Positions 1 through 8,520 of a DNA stretch of 35,930 nucleotides are shown piece by piece. The stretch comes from an uncultured Massilia sp. (lineage in GTDB: Bacteria > Pseudomonadota > Gammaproteobacteria > Burkholderiales > Burkholderiaceae_D). Positions within the stretch are counted from its first letter, which is position 1. Each line of letters opens with the position of its first letter. The notes below the pieces were generated by a model. The model saw only the letters and a list, made by a program, of their open reading frames with translations, searched no databases and had not been told where the DNA came from. Location: the NCBI GenBank assembly GCA_913778765.1, contig CAJYXO010000274.1, forward strand, positions 1-35,930, read 5' to 3'. A program made the position numbers and the translations under genes.

Positions 1-784
1 ACACCGGGGCGGCCAGCACCCGGTTGGTCAGGGCGTACAGGCCGGCCGCCACGGCGCCATGGCGCATGCCGATCAGGAACAGCGGCATCTGGCTGACCAG
101 GGCATTGAGCAGGTTCGAGGGCAGGGAAAAACGCCAGAACTTCTGGTGCCGCACCAGGTAGGCCCTGGCGCTCGCGTCCAGGCGCAGTGCGGCCCGCGGC
201 GTCGGCGGGCGCAGCAGCAGGTTAGCGGCCAGCAGCCCGGCCGACAGGCCGATCAGCTGTCCCGCCAGCAGGCCGAATTCGCCGGCGCCGACGTACAGCA
301 GGACCAGCTGGCTGAGCGCGATGGTCGCGGCGCCCCACACCTTGGCGCGCGCCGCCTTGCCGAAGGCCTTGTGCGAGGTGGCGTAGGCGAGCGTGGTCTG
401 GGTATAGGCCGTCAGCCAGGTTCCCAGGCCCATGATCGCCAGCGCCAGCCAGGACTGCTCGCTCAGGGCGGGCAGGCCGAGGCCATGCGCGGCCATCGCG
501 GCCAGCGACACCAGCACCGCGGTGATCGAGGCCGTGTACAGCACCACGCTGAAGCAGACCCGCTGCTGTTCGGGTTCGTGGTCGAGGATCATCGCCGTTT
601 CCAGCCGCAGGGTGGCGGCGATGGCGGACACCGCCACCACCCCGAGCCAGACCGAGAAAGCGCCCATTTCGCTGGGCGTGCACATGCGGGTGATCAGGGG
701 CGCCGCCAGCAGGGGCATGGCCTGGGCGCCGAGCGCCCCACCCAGCACGGTGCCGACGTGTCTCCAGAATCCCGGCAGGCTCAT
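1..784 (-). CDS. Polysaccharide flippase (Wzx-like), 3' end cut by window edge
   Basis: The visible N-terminal 261 residues form a very hydrophobic multi-pass membrane protein. It opens MSLPGFWRHVGTVLGGALG and continues with a run of predicted helices, including LITRMCTPSEMGAFSVWLGV. The hydrophobic pattern, the T(P)xEMGxF-type motif after helix 1, and the position at the end of a nucleotide-sugar operon fit the oligosaccharide flippase (MATE-like Wzx) superfamily. Such proteins move undecaprenyl-pyrophosphate-linked repeat units across the inner membrane. The ATG start overlaps the stop of the aminotransferase gene as ATGA, so the two are probably translationally coupled. The C-terminal part lies outside the window. 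The substrate cannot be read from the sequence, and another multi-pass polysaccharide membrane protein is possible but less likely. Confidence 0.8.
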   Translation of the reverse strand, partial: MSLPGFWRHVGTVLGGALGAQAMPLLAAPLITRMCTPSEMGAFSVWLGVVAVSAIAATLRLETAMILDHEPEQQRVCFSVVLYTASITAVLVSLAAMAAHGLGLPALSEQSWLALAIMGLGTWLTAYTQTTLAYATSHKAFGKAARAKVWGAATIALSQLVLLYVGAGEFGLLAGQLIGLSAGLLAANLLLRPPTPRAALRLDASARAYLVRHQKFWRFSLPSNLLNALVSQMPLFLIGMRHGAVAAGLYALTNRVLAAPV

Positions 785-1899
785 ACGGGCATCGCCAGCG
801 GAGCGGAGGCCGCCTGCAGCAGGGTCGCACACACGGTCCGGATCTCGCGATCGGACAGGTAGGGGCCCATCGGCAGACTCATCACCTTGCCGGCCAGCGC
901 GTCCGACACCGGGCAGCGGGCCTCGGGTGCGAGCTGGGCATAGGCCGGCTGCTTGTGGATGGGGACCGGGTAGTGCACGGCGGTCGGAATGCCATGCGCC
1001 TGCAGGACCGCCTGCAATTCGGCGCGTCCTTCCAGCACCACGGTGTACTGGGCATACACGCTGGTCCGGTCTTCGCGCCGCCCGACCGGACGCACCCCGG
1101 CCGCGTTACCGGCCAGCAGGGCGTCGTAGGTGGCGGCGGCCCGCTGGCGCTGCTGCAGCTCCCAGTCGAAGCCTTCCAGCTTGGCCAGCACGATGGCGCA
1201 CTGCAAGGTGTCCATGCGGCCGCCGACACCGACCCGGGTATGGACGTAGCGCTTCGACTGGCCATGCACGCGGATTTCGCGCATGGCCTTCGCCAGTTCG
1301 TCGTCGCTGGTGAACAGGGCGCCGCCGTCGCCGTAGCAGCCGAGCGGCTTGCTGGGGAAGAAGCTGGTGCAGCCGATGACGGACAGGTTGCAGCTCTGCC
1401 GGCCGCGGTAGCTGGCGCCGAAGCTCTGGGCCGCATCCTCGATGACGGCGATGCCGTGCCGCTCGGCGACCGCATTGAGCTCGTCCATGTCGGCCGGCTG
1501 GCCATACAGCGACACCGGGATGATGGCGCGGGTGCGCGGCGTGATCTTTTCGAGCACCAGGGCCGGGTCGATGTTGCAGGTGTAGGGATCGATGTCGACG
1601 AAGACCGGGGTGGCGCCGAGCAGCACGATGGCTTCGGCGGTGGCGATGAAGGTAAAGGGGGTGGTGATGACCTCGTCGCCGCGCCCGACTCCCAGCGCCA
1701 TCAGGGCGATCAGCAGTGCCTCGGTGCCGGAGGCCACGGTGATGCAGTGGCGCGCGTCGGTGTACTCGGCCAGGCGTTCCTCGAGTTCCCCGACTTCGGG
1801 GCCCATGATGTACTGTCCATGGTCGAGGACAGCCTGGATGCGGCCGTTGATCAGCTCACGCGATGCCTGGTACTGGGACTTGAGGTCGATGAATTCCAT
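781..1899 (-). CDS. wbpE: DegT/DnrJ/EryC1 aminotransferase, WbpE/WlbC type
   Basis: A 372-residue PLP-dependent sugar aminotransferase. The N-terminus MEFIDLKSQY, the cofactor-loop ASGTEALLIAL (about 56-66), the EDAAQSFGA motif (about 154-162) and the Schiff-base lysine in SFFPSKPLG (K184) are typical of the DegT/DnrJ/EryC1 family. In the WbpA-B-E-D pathway the family member transfers an amino group from glutamate to C3 of UDP-3-keto-GlcNAcA. Here it lies directly downstream of wbpA, wbpB and wbpD homologues, which strongly supports that role over generic sugar aminotransferases. Full length for the family. It is followed by the flippase with an ATGA overlap and preceded by wbpD with a 33-bp gap. 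Confidence 0.9.
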   Translation of the reverse strand: MEFIDLKSQYQASRELINGRIQAVLDHGQYIMGPEVGELEERLAEYTDARHCITVASGTEALLIALMALGVGRGDEVITTPFTFIATAEAIVLLGATPVFVDIDPYTCNIDPALVLEKITPRTRAIIPVSLYGQPADMDELNAVAERHGIAVIEDAAQSFGASYRGRQSCNLSVIGCTSFFPSKPLGCYGDGGALFTSDDELAKAMREIRVHGQSKRYVHTRVGVGGRMDTLQCAIVLAKLEGFDWELQQRQRAAATYDALLAGNAAGVRPVGRREDRTSVYAQYTVVLEGRAELQAVLQAHGIPTAVHYPVPIHKQPAYAQLAPEARCPVSDALAGKVMSLPMGPYLSDREIRTVCATLLQAASAPLAMPV

Positions 1900-1932
1900 G
1901 ATGGTCGGGTCGGGTTGGTTGTTATAGGAAGA

Positions 1933-2541
1933 TCAGAGTTGACAGTGCGACGGCACCAGGCGGCAGACGCCGTCGATCAGCAGGTAGACTTCGCCGGTGT
2001 GCGGACAGGTGGCTTCGCCATTGCCGGACAGCTTGAACGGCAGGCGTTCGCCGAAGCGGCTGATCCAGCCGATCTGGCGCGCCGGCACGCCGGCCATCAG
2101 GGCGAAGTCGGGCACGTCGTGCTTGACCACGGCGCCGGCGCCGATGAAGGCGTAGGAACCGACCGTCACCCCGCAGACGATGGTGGCATTGGCGCCGATG
2201 CTGGCGCCGCGCTTGACCAGGGTGCGGCGGTACTGGTCCTTGCGCACGACCGCGGAACGCGGGTTGTAGACATTGGTGAACACCATGCTCGGGCCGCAGA
2301 ACACGTCGTCCTCGAGCGTCACGGCGTCGTAGACGGAGACGTTGTTCTGGATCTTGACGCGGTCGCCGATCAGGACGTCGTTGCCGACGAAGACGTTCTG
2401 GCCGAGCGAGCAGCCGGCGCCGATGCGGGCGCCGCCGCAGACGTGCGAGAAATGCCAGACCCGGGTGCCGGGGCCGAGCACGGCGCCGTCGTCGACGATG
2501 GCGCTGGCGTGGACGGCCTGGGTGTCGATGGGCGCGTTCAC
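1933..2541 (-). CDS. wbpD: Left-handed beta-helix N-acetyltransferase, WbpD/WlbB type
   Basis: A 202-residue protein dominated by hexapeptide repeats (for example [20 protein letters not shown] and [20 protein letters not shown]), diagnostic of a left-handed beta-helix acyltransferase. The motif [20 protein letters not shown] followed by FTNVYNPR is characteristic of WbpD/WlbB enzymes. These acetylate the 3-amino group of UDP-GlcNAc3NA using acetyl-CoA. I chose the GTG start at 2541, three bases downstream of the wbpB stop; upstream codons in this frame fall inside wbpB and show no family similarity. The C-terminal extension, with [17 protein letters not shown], is a tail with two cysteines seen in many WbpD proteins. 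Confidence 0.9.
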   Translation of the reverse strand: MNAPIDTQAVHASAIVDDGAVLGPGTRVWHFSHVCGGARIGAGCSLGQNVFVGNDVLIGDRVKIQNNVSVYDAVTLEDDVFCGPSMVFTNVYNPRSAVVRKDQYRRTLVKRGASIGANATIVCGVTVGSYAFIGAGAVVKHDVPDFALMAGVPARQIGWISRFGERLPFKLSGNGEATCPHTGEVYLLIDGVCRLVPSHCQL

Positions 2542-2543
2542 GA

Positions 2544-3605
2544 TCAGTACTCCAGCGGCAAGGCCACGCGCTTGCCGTCGCGCGCCGACTTGTAGGCGGC
2601 GATCAGGACTTCGAGCGATTTCAGGCCCTCGCGGCCGTCGGTTTCCGGTTCGGCCTCGCCGCGCAGCACCTTGATCACGTTGTCGTAGTACAGCGGATGG
2701 CCGAAGCCGTAAACCGAGGTGGTCTCGTAGCTGGCTTCCCGCACGTGCTCGTCGTCGGGATCGGGGGTGGCGAACTCCCATTGCTGGATCTCGTTCACGG
2801 CCACGCCGCCGATGCGCACCGTGCCATGCTCGCCGAGGATGGTGATCGAGCCTTCCAGGTTGCGCGGGTAGGTCAGCATGGTGACGTTCATCGAGCCCAG
2901 CGCGCCGTTACGCCAGCGCAGGCTGAGCACGCCCGTATCCTCGACCTCGATGTCGCGCGCCAGGGTCGCGGTATAGGCTTGCAGGCTCTCGACCGGGCCG
3001 ACGATCCAGTCGATCAGGTCGACATAGTGGCTGGCCTGGTTCATGAAGGCGCCGCCGTCGAATTCCCAGGTGCCGCGCCATTTCGCGCTGCGGTAGTACT
3101 GCTGCGGGCGGGTCCAGAACACGTTCAGGTTGACCATGTAGATGCGGCCGAAGCGCTTCTTGTCGACCGCGTTCTTGAGCAGCTGCAGGGTGGCGTTGCG
3201 GCGGTTCTGCTTGACCACGAACAGGCGCACGCCGGCGGCGTCGGCGGCGGCCACCATGCGCTTGCCGTCTTCCCAGCGCGTGGCCATCGGCTTTTCCGTC
3301 ATCACGTGGCGGCCGCTGGCGGCGATCTGGATCGCCTGCTCGGGGTGCAGGCCGGAGGGCGTGGTGACGACCACGATGTCGACGTCGGCGCGGCGCAGCA
3401 TCTCGTCGAGGCTGGTGTAGCCGGCGGCCCCGGTCAGGCCGACGGCGCGGTCGAGGGCGCGTGGATCGACGTCGCAGACGCCGACCAGTTCGGCGCGGTC
3501 CTGGTGCTTGCGCAAGGCCTCGAAGTGGTTGTTGGCGATGCGGCCGCAGCCGACCAGGGCGAAGCGGATCTTGCGGTCCTGGATGGGGGCAGGATAGTGG
3601 CGCAT
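2544..3605 (-). CDS. wbpB: Gfo/Idh/MocA oxidoreductase, WbpB/WlbA type (UDP-GlcNAcA 3-dehydrogenase)
   Basis: A 353-residue NAD-dependent sugar dehydrogenase. The N-terminal Rossmann fold shows [17 protein letters not shown] (15-31). The family's EKP motif is at 104-107, with the expected lysine K106. The substrate-domain motif [17 protein letters not shown] (184-200) carries the conserved histidine H193. In the WbpA-B-E-D pathway this enzyme oxidises UDP-GlcNAcA at C3, with NADH re-oxidised through 2-oxoglutarate. It sits 11 bp after wbpA and is followed three bases after its stop by the GTG of wbpD, so all are in one operon. Gfo/Idh/MocA members have many substrates; the specific call depends on the neighbours. 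Confidence 0.9.
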   Translation of the reverse strand: MRHYPAPIQDRKIRFALVGCGRIANNHFEALRKHQDRAELVGVCDVDPRALDRAVGLTGAAGYTSLDEMLRRADVDIVVVTTPSGLHPEQAIQIAASGRHVMTEKPMATRWEDGKRMVAAADAAGVRLFVVKQNRRNATLQLLKNAVDKKRFGRIYMVNLNVFWTRPQQYYRSAKWRGTWEFDGGAFMNQASHYVDLIDWIVGPVESLQAYTATLARDIEVEDTGVLSLRWRNGALGSMNVTMLTYPRNLEGSITILGEHGTVRIGGVAVNEIQQWEFATPDPDDEHVREASYETTSVYGFGHPLYYDNVIKVLRGEAEPETDGREGLKSLEVLIAAYKSARDGKRVALPLEY

Positions 3606-3616
3606 GATGGCGGTCC

Positions 3617-4945
3617 TCAGGCTTTCACGACGTTCGGCAGCGGCGCCAGGTAGACGCCGCGGGTGTCGACGATCAGGGCGGCGTACTGGCGGATCAGCTC
3701 GTAGTCGAAGCCGCTGTGGGCGGTGGCCAGCAGCACCACGTCGTAGGAAGCGATGGTCTGCGGATTCAGCTCCACGCTCTTCAGGTCGAAGTAATGCTCG
3801 CGCATGCGGGGGAAGGCCGGGACGTGCGGGTCGGCATAGTCGACCATCGCGCCCTTGTCGCGCAGGATCTCCATCAGCTCGACCGAGGGCGACTCGCGCA
3901 TGTCCTCGACGTCCTTCTTGTAGGCGATGCCCAGCACCAGCACGCGGCTGCCCATCACCGACTTGCCGCGCAGGTTGAGGGCGTCGGTGACCTTGCCGAC
4001 CACCCAGTGCGGCATGTCGCTGTTGATCTCGCCGGCCAGCTCGATGAAGCGGGTGTGCAGGCCGTACTCGCGCGCCTTCCAGGTCAGGTAGAAGGGATCG
4101 ATGGGGATGCAGTGGCCGCCCAGGCCGGGGCCGGGGTAGTAGGGCGTGAAGCCGAAGGGCTTGGTGGCGGCCGCGCGGATCACCTCGTGGATGTCGATCT
4201 GCATGCGGTCGGCGATGATCTTCATCTCGTTGACCAGGCCGATGTTGACGGCGCGGTGGATGTTCTCCAGCAGCTTGGTCAGTTCGGCGGCGCGGGTCGA
4301 GCTGACCGGCACCACCTTGTCGATGGCCGGGGCGTACAGGGCCACGCCGACTTCCAGGCAGGCCGGGGTGACGCCCCCGCAGACCTTCGGGATGGTGCGG
4401 GTCTGGAAGTTCGGGTTGCCCGGGTCTTCGCGTTCGGGCGAGAACACCAGGAAGGCGTCGCGGCCGATGACGAAGCCGCGCGATTCGAGGCGCGGTTTCA
4501 GTTCCTCGTCGGTGGTGCCGGGGTAGGTGGTGCTTTCCAGCGACAGCACCTGGCCGGGGCGCATGAAGGGCAGCAGGGCGTCGGCGGTGTCGAGCACGAA
4601 GGACAGGTCGGGCTCGCGGTAGGCGTTCAGCGGGGTCGGCACGCAGATGATGAGGGCGTCCGGCTCGCCGGCGCGGGTGAAGTCGCTGGTGGCCTCGAAG
4701 CCGCGTTCGCGGGCGCGGGCGATGTCGGCCGACTTGATATGGTTGATATAGCTTTCGCCGCGGTTCAGGCGCTCGATCTTGGCGCCGTCGATGTCGATGC
4801 CGAGGACGCGGAAACCCGCCTCGGCATACCGAAGGGTCAGCGGCAGGCCGACATAACCGAGCCCGATGATGCCGATCACGGCCGTGCGTTTGTCCAGCCG
4901 CTCGGTCAGTTGTTCGAGATATGCCGGTTTGCTTTCGTCACGCAT
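3617..4945 (-). CDS. wbpA: UDP-N-acetylglucosamine 6-dehydrogenase (WbpA type)
   Basis: A 442-residue UDP-sugar dehydrogenase of the UDP-Glc/GDP-Man family. Visible motifs are the NAD-binding [13 protein letters not shown] (about 24-36), VPTPLN (102-107), ESTTYPGTT (137-145), catalytic lysine K224 in AELTKLLEN, and the catalytic cysteine C279 in [11 protein letters not shown]. It converts UDP-GlcNAc to UDP-GlcNAcA using two NAD+, the first committed step of the diacetamido-uronic acid route encoded by the next three genes. The family also includes UDP-ManNAc and UDP-GlcNAc dehydrogenases such as WecC and TviB; adjacency to wbpB, wbpD and wbpE homologues favours WbpA. Full length, no anomalies. 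Confidence 0.92.
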   Translation of the reverse strand: MRDESKPAYLEQLTERLDKRTAVIGIIGLGYVGLPLTLRYAEAGFRVLGIDIDGAKIERLNRGESYINHIKSADIARARERGFEATSDFTRAGEPDALIICVPTPLNAYREPDLSFVLDTADALLPFMRPGQVLSLESTTYPGTTDEELKPRLESRGFVIGRDAFLVFSPEREDPGNPNFQTRTIPKVCGGVTPACLEVGVALYAPAIDKVVPVSSTRAAELTKLLENIHRAVNIGLVNEMKIIADRMQIDIHEVIRAAATKPFGFTPYYPGPGLGGHCIPIDPFYLTWKAREYGLHTRFIELAGEINSDMPHWVVGKVTDALNLRGKSVMGSRVLVLGIAYKKDVEDMRESPSVELMEILRDKGAMVDYADPHVPAFPRMREHYFDLKSVELNPQTIASYDVVLLATAHSGFDYELIRQYAALIVDTRGVYLAPLPNVVKA

Positions 4946-4975
4946 GAGTGTCCTCGCTAAACGGGTTGCTTGAAA

Positions 4976-6946
4976 TTAGATACGGAACGGCACGAACTTT
5001 CGGATCAGGCCCAGACGCGGCGCCTCGGGCACGGGCGCCGGCGCGGGTGCGCTGGGGGCCAGGGTCGGGGTGTACTCGATGACGATGGCCTTGACCATCG
5101 ACTCGATCATGGCGCGCTCGTGGGTCTCGCAGGCCATCATCAGGCAGGTGATGAAGGTCTCGAGCACGCTGGGGTGCAGGGCGTTTTCCTTCATGCGCAT
5201 GATGCGCGGGTGGTCACTGGGGAAGACGGTGCCGTCGGTCAGCAGCTCTTCGTGCAGCTTCTCGCCCGGGAACAGGCCGACATAGCGGATCTCGATGTCG
5301 CCGCCGGGGTTCTGCGCGGTTTTCTCGGTCAGGCCGTGCAGGGCGATCATGGTGCGCGCCAGGTCGACGATGCGCACCGGTTCGCCCATGTCGAGCACGA
5401 ACACGTCGCCGCCCTTGGCCATGGCACCGGCCTGGATCACCAGTTGCGCGGCCTCCGGGATCAGCATGAAGTAGCGCGACACCTCGGGGTGGGTGATGGT
5501 CAGCGGGCCGCCGCGGGCGATCTGGCGCTGGAACAGCGGAATCACCGAGCCGGACGAACCCAGCACGTTGCCGAAGCGGACCATGCAGAAGGTGGTATGG
5601 GCGCCGTGGCGGGCGGCCGCGGCCTGGAAGATCAGCTCGGCGATGCGCTTGCTGGCGCCCATGATGTTGGTCGGGCGCACCGCCTTGTCGCTGGAGATCA
5701 GCACGCAGGTCTGGACGCGGTGCTTGGCCGCCTGGGACGCGATCACCTGGGCGCCGACCACGTTGTTGCGCAGGCCCTCGACGATGTTGGTTTCGACCAG
5801 CGGCACGTGCTTATAGGCGGCGGCGTGGTAGATGGTTTCGACCTTGCCGTCGCGCAGGATGCGCTCGACGAGATCCGCGTTGCATACCGAGCCGAGGTGG
5901 GCGTCGATGGGGATGTCGGGGAAGCGCGTGGCCAGCTCCTGGCGGATCGTGTACAGCGCGAACTCGGAGTGGTCCAGCAGGTGCAGCCGGCTGGGCGAGA
6001 CGGTCACGATCTGGCGGCACAGCTTGCTGCCGATGGAGCCGCCGGCGCCGGTGACGAGCACGGTCTTGCCGCGCACGCAGCGGGCGAACAGGTCGATGCG
6101 CGGCGGCACCGGCGCGCGGCCCAGCAGGTCTTCGAATTTCAGTTCGCGGATGGTTTCGCGCGGCGTGACCTTGTCGTCGGCGAGATCGACCAGGCGGCTC
6201 AGGATCTTGGTGCTGACACCGGCCTGGGCCAGGCGCTGCATGATGTCGCGCAGGCGTTCCGGCGAGACCGAGGGCAGGGCCAGCACGATAGCGCGGATCG
6301 ACATCGCGCCGACGATCTCGGCCAGGCGGTCGGTATGGAAGACGCGCAGGCCGGCGATATTGCGTTCGCTCAGGGCGTGCTTGTCGTCGAAGAAGCAGAC
6401 CGGCCGGTACTCGTCGCTGCCGCGCATGGCCTGGGCCAGGCGCGCTCCGGCTTCGCCCGCGCCGTAGATGGCGACCACTTCGGCGGCGCTGCGCGGCGTT
6501 GCCGATTGGGTGCGCAGGAAATTGCGCATGCCGATACGGGACGCGACGACATAGGAAAAGACGATGAACCAGTAAATCGCCAGTGCGCTGCGCGGAAAGC
6601 GTTCTTCGTTAATCGCGAACATGACGACATAGGCGCACAGGATCGCGACGGCGAGGGCGAGGCCGGTGACGCTCAATAAACGCTGGTCGATGAAACGGAT
6701 CACGGCGCGATAGAGGTCGGAGACGGAAAATGCCGCAATCGTCACCACCGCCACCAATACATAGGAAGCGGGGCCGAAATGGGAAGCGAGTTTCAGATCG
6801 CCGCCGCGCAGCAGCATTGCCACCAGAAAGCAGAATGGCAGTGCGATCAGATCGGCCGTGACCATCATGGCGATCTTGGTCGTGCGGTGCAGGGATACCA
6901 TCCTGGCGCAAAACTGGCCGATAAGGCCTTGATTTAGCTTGGGCAT
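4976..6946 (-). CDS. Membrane-bound nucleotide-sugar 4,6-dehydratase/epimerase (WbpM/PglF/CapD family)
   Basis: A 656-residue protein with the full WbpM-like architecture: about four transmembrane helices (about 25-140), a Rossmann-like domain with YGAGEAGARLAQAM (161-174), and a C-terminal short-chain dehydrogenase domain with VTGAGGSIGS (298-307). The catalytic segment SSDKAVRPTNIMGASKR (418-434) has the S/T-D-K triad that replaces the usual YxxxK tyrosine in this family. Characterised members are UDP-GlcNAc 4,6-dehydratases that supply 4-keto-6-deoxy sugars for the initiating sugar. As first gene of the operon it probably makes the reducing-end sugar precursor. A second ATG at codon 16 is an alternative start, as upstream ribosome-binding signals are weak at both. 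Confidence 0.88.
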   Translation of the reverse strand: MPKLNQGLIGQFCARMVSLHRTTKIAMMVTADLIALPFCFLVAMLLRGGDLKLASHFGPASYVLVAVVTIAAFSVSDLYRAVIRFIDQRLLSVTGLALAVAILCAYVVMFAINEERFPRSALAIYWFIVFSYVVASRIGMRNFLRTQSATPRSAAEVVAIYGAGEAGARLAQAMRGSDEYRPVCFFDDKHALSERNIAGLRVFHTDRLAEIVGAMSIRAIVLALPSVSPERLRDIMQRLAQAGVSTKILSRLVDLADDKVTPRETIRELKFEDLLGRAPVPPRIDLFARCVRGKTVLVTGAGGSIGSKLCRQIVTVSPSRLHLLDHSEFALYTIRQELATRFPDIPIDAHLGSVCNADLVERILRDGKVETIYHAAAYKHVPLVETNIVEGLRNNVVGAQVIASQAAKHRVQTCVLISSDKAVRPTNIMGASKRIAELIFQAAAARHGAHTTFCMVRFGNVLGSSGSVIPLFQRQIARGGPLTITHPEVSRYFMLIPEAAQLVIQAGAMAKGGDVFVLDMGEPVRIVDLARTMIALHGLTEKTAQNPGGDIEIRYVGLFPGEKLHEELLTDGTVFPSDHPRIMRMKENALHPSVLETFITCLMMACETHERAMIESMVKAIVIEYTPTLAPSAPAPAPVPEAPRLGLIRKFVPFRI

Positions 6947-7335
6947 GATCTCGGAAAGGCTGCGTGGTTGCGGGTAATCTTTTCTCGGGGGATATTCGCC
7001 AAGCTAAACAGGCATTTCTTTCTCGGTATTTATTTCTTATTTCGAGGAAATAATTTCGATAAGAATAAAAAGTGCCGCTGTTTAGATTGCTTATTGCTGA
7101 GTAAGTTTATTATCCGGTTCGCAAAGATTGATGGGTTTGACCATGCTCAACCGGCGTAAGGGAATTAAATCGTTCTCCTATCTTGTGAAATGGAGAAATT
7201 AATTTCTTGAGTTAATTTAATTTCTGAATTGCACGGGGCGCGGCAGCCGGTTTTCAATGAGCCGGGCCGGAAAAGCGGTAGCGCAAATGACAGCGGGCCG
7301 CATCGAGCGGCCCGCGAAAGGAAGGGGAAAGGAAA
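6947..7335. other. AT-rich non-coding region upstream of the polysaccharide operon
   Basis: About 390 bases without a credible gene. The stretch from roughly 7000 to 7230 is visibly AT-rich in an otherwise GC-rich sequence and contains several short inverted repeats, including a perfect 14-bp palindrome AGAAATTAATTTCT at 7194-7207. It sits upstream of the minus-strand polysaccharide operon and so most likely holds its promoter. Such AT-rich leaders often bind H-NS-like silencers, but that is inference. I could not place a convincing -35/-10 pair. Confidence 0.5.
7293..7315 (-). terminator. Hairpin downstream of the DUF1460 lipoprotein gene
   Basis: A perfect 8-bp stem GCGGGCCG/CGGCCCGC with a 7-base loop, 20 bases beyond the stop codon of the gene ending at 7336. 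The downstream T-tract on the minus strand is weak, so it may act as a poor intrinsic terminator or as a 3'-end stabilising hairpin. Confidence 0.45.
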
Positions 7336-8292
7336 TCAGGCGCCGCTGCCGGGGCGCGGCTGCGGCGCCATCGGCGGCACCGTGATGTTGTCGTTCAGGC
7401 GCAGGAATTTGAAGCCGGCCAGCACCTGGCCGTTCTTGCCTTCCTGGCGGTTGCGTTCCTCGCGCGCCGCGGCGCGCGCGATGAAGGATGCGAAGGTCTC
7501 TTCGCGCACCTGCGGTTCGGACGAATGCAGGAAGTGGCGCTCGCCGTCGGCGCCGAGTACCACCAGGCCGACGTGCGAGGCCCAGTACTCGCCGTTGCGG
7601 GTCGAGATCACGTTCACGAAATCGCCTTCCTGCAGCTGGGCGGCGATGGCCGCGACCTGCTCCTTCGGCACATAGGCCTGGCGGCTGGTCTCGACCGGGA
7701 TGCTGCGCTCCGTGTGGTGGCGCGTCTTCAGGAAGCGCGCGCGGTCGACCGTCATCGAATAGGTCGGACCGGCGGCGCCGGCCAGTTCCGCGCTGATGTC
7801 GGTGACCAGCCAGCGGTTGGCCACGTTCCAGTCCATCTCGGTGTAGTGGTTGCGGGTGGCAACGCCGATCACACCGTCGCGGTAGCGGATCCGCTGCAGC
7901 ATCCAGAAGAATTCTTCCCAGGACTGCGACAGGGCCATCGCATAGGTGTGTTCCGCGAATACGACGCAGTCGCTGTGATCGAGGCTGAACATCGGCAGAT
8001 CGTCATGCACTTCGAACGGGAACTCGCCCAGCAGATTCAGGGTGTAGGGCTGGCCGATGTTCTTGCGGCCGATCGCCGCGATGCGCTTGCGCAGGTCGGG
8101 CTCGGCCTGGTGCACCCAGGCGACGTAGCGGCCGGCTTCGACCGGGCTCATCTGGTAGATCCGCTTCTGCAGGATCGTCTCGATCGGGGCCGGCGCCTGT
8201 GGCTGGGACGCCACGGCGGGCGCTTTCGAGGTGGGCTGGACGGCGCAGCCGGCGAGGGCGGCGGCGGCGAGCAACAGACTGGCGGTACGCAT
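7336..8292 (-). CDS. DUF1460 (N-acetylmuramoyl-L-alanine amidase-like) lipoprotein
   Basis: A 318-residue protein with a lipoprotein signal: MRTASLLLAAAALAGC, lipobox L-A-G-C with lipidated Cys16. After a Pro/Ala-rich linker comes a domain resembling DUF1460 (PF07313), an NlpC/P60-like fold. The segment LDHSDCVVFAEHTYAMAL carries the likely catalytic cysteine C109; RNHYTEMDW (147-155) matches the family's substrate-site motif; and YWASHVGLVV places the likely catalytic histidine at H240. The expected role is cleavage or recognition of peptidoglycan stem peptides in the periplasm. Asp after Cys16 is absent, so outer-membrane sorting is plausible. It is monocistronic and divergent from the TonB receptor. 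The enzymatic activity is inferred from family membership. Confidence 0.8.
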   Translation of the reverse strand: MRTASLLLAAAALAGCAVQPTSKAPAVASQPQAPAPIETILQKRIYQMSPVEAGRYVAWVHQAEPDLRKRIAAIGRKNIGQPYTLNLLGEFPFEVHDDLPMFSLDHSDCVVFAEHTYAMALSQSWEEFFWMLQRIRYRDGVIGVATRNHYTEMDWNVANRWLVTDISAELAGAAGPTYSMTVDRARFLKTRHHTERSIPVETSRQAYVPKEQVAAIAAQLQEGDFVNVISTRNGEYWASHVGLVVLGADGERHFLHSSEPQVREETFASFIARAAAREERNRQEGKNGQVLAGFKFLRLNDNITVPPMAPQPRPGSGA

Positions 8293-8520
8293 GGTGTCTC
8301 CGGAAACGGATGCAAAAGCCTACGCTATCGTGGAAAACGGGCATTTGCAAAATGAAAATTATGCGGAACAGTATAACCAGGTGTTCTCGATCGCAAAGAA
8401 CATTCCTTACGGTTATGGATTATTCAACACTACTCATTATCCAGTCGTTTTCCTTTCGTCAATACTAGGCGCGCGGCAGGGAAACACCTGCACATAGACA
8501 ATTATTCAGGGGGAGTTAGT
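8293..8520. promoter_or_regulatory. Divergent promoter region (lipoprotein / TonB receptor)
   Basis: A 228-bp AT-richer spacer between divergent genes. Overlapping -10-like hexamers occur near 8370-8377 (TATAAC on the plus strand, TATACT on the minus strand), but no well-spaced -35 partner is evident. The plus-strand gene has a strong ribosome-binding site, AGGGGGAG, ending 6 bases before its ATG. I saw no cobalamin-riboswitch-like sequence. Confidence 0.4.

Noticed and set aside
6968..7159. A 63-codon plus-strand open frame in the AT-rich intergenic region.
   Set aside because: No ribosome-binding site, no recognisable protein features, and composition typical of non-coding AT-rich DNA.
7275..7283. 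GCGGTAGCG, resembling the core of the ops/JUMPstart element found before polysaccharide operons.
   Set aside because: It is on the plus strand, while the polysaccharide operon runs leftward from 6946, so it is in the wrong orientation and outside the transcript.
8293..8520. A possible cobalamin or other riboswitch before the TonB receptor.
   Set aside because: Only a short GCAGG/CCTGC hairpin is visible and no conserved aptamer motifs were recognised.
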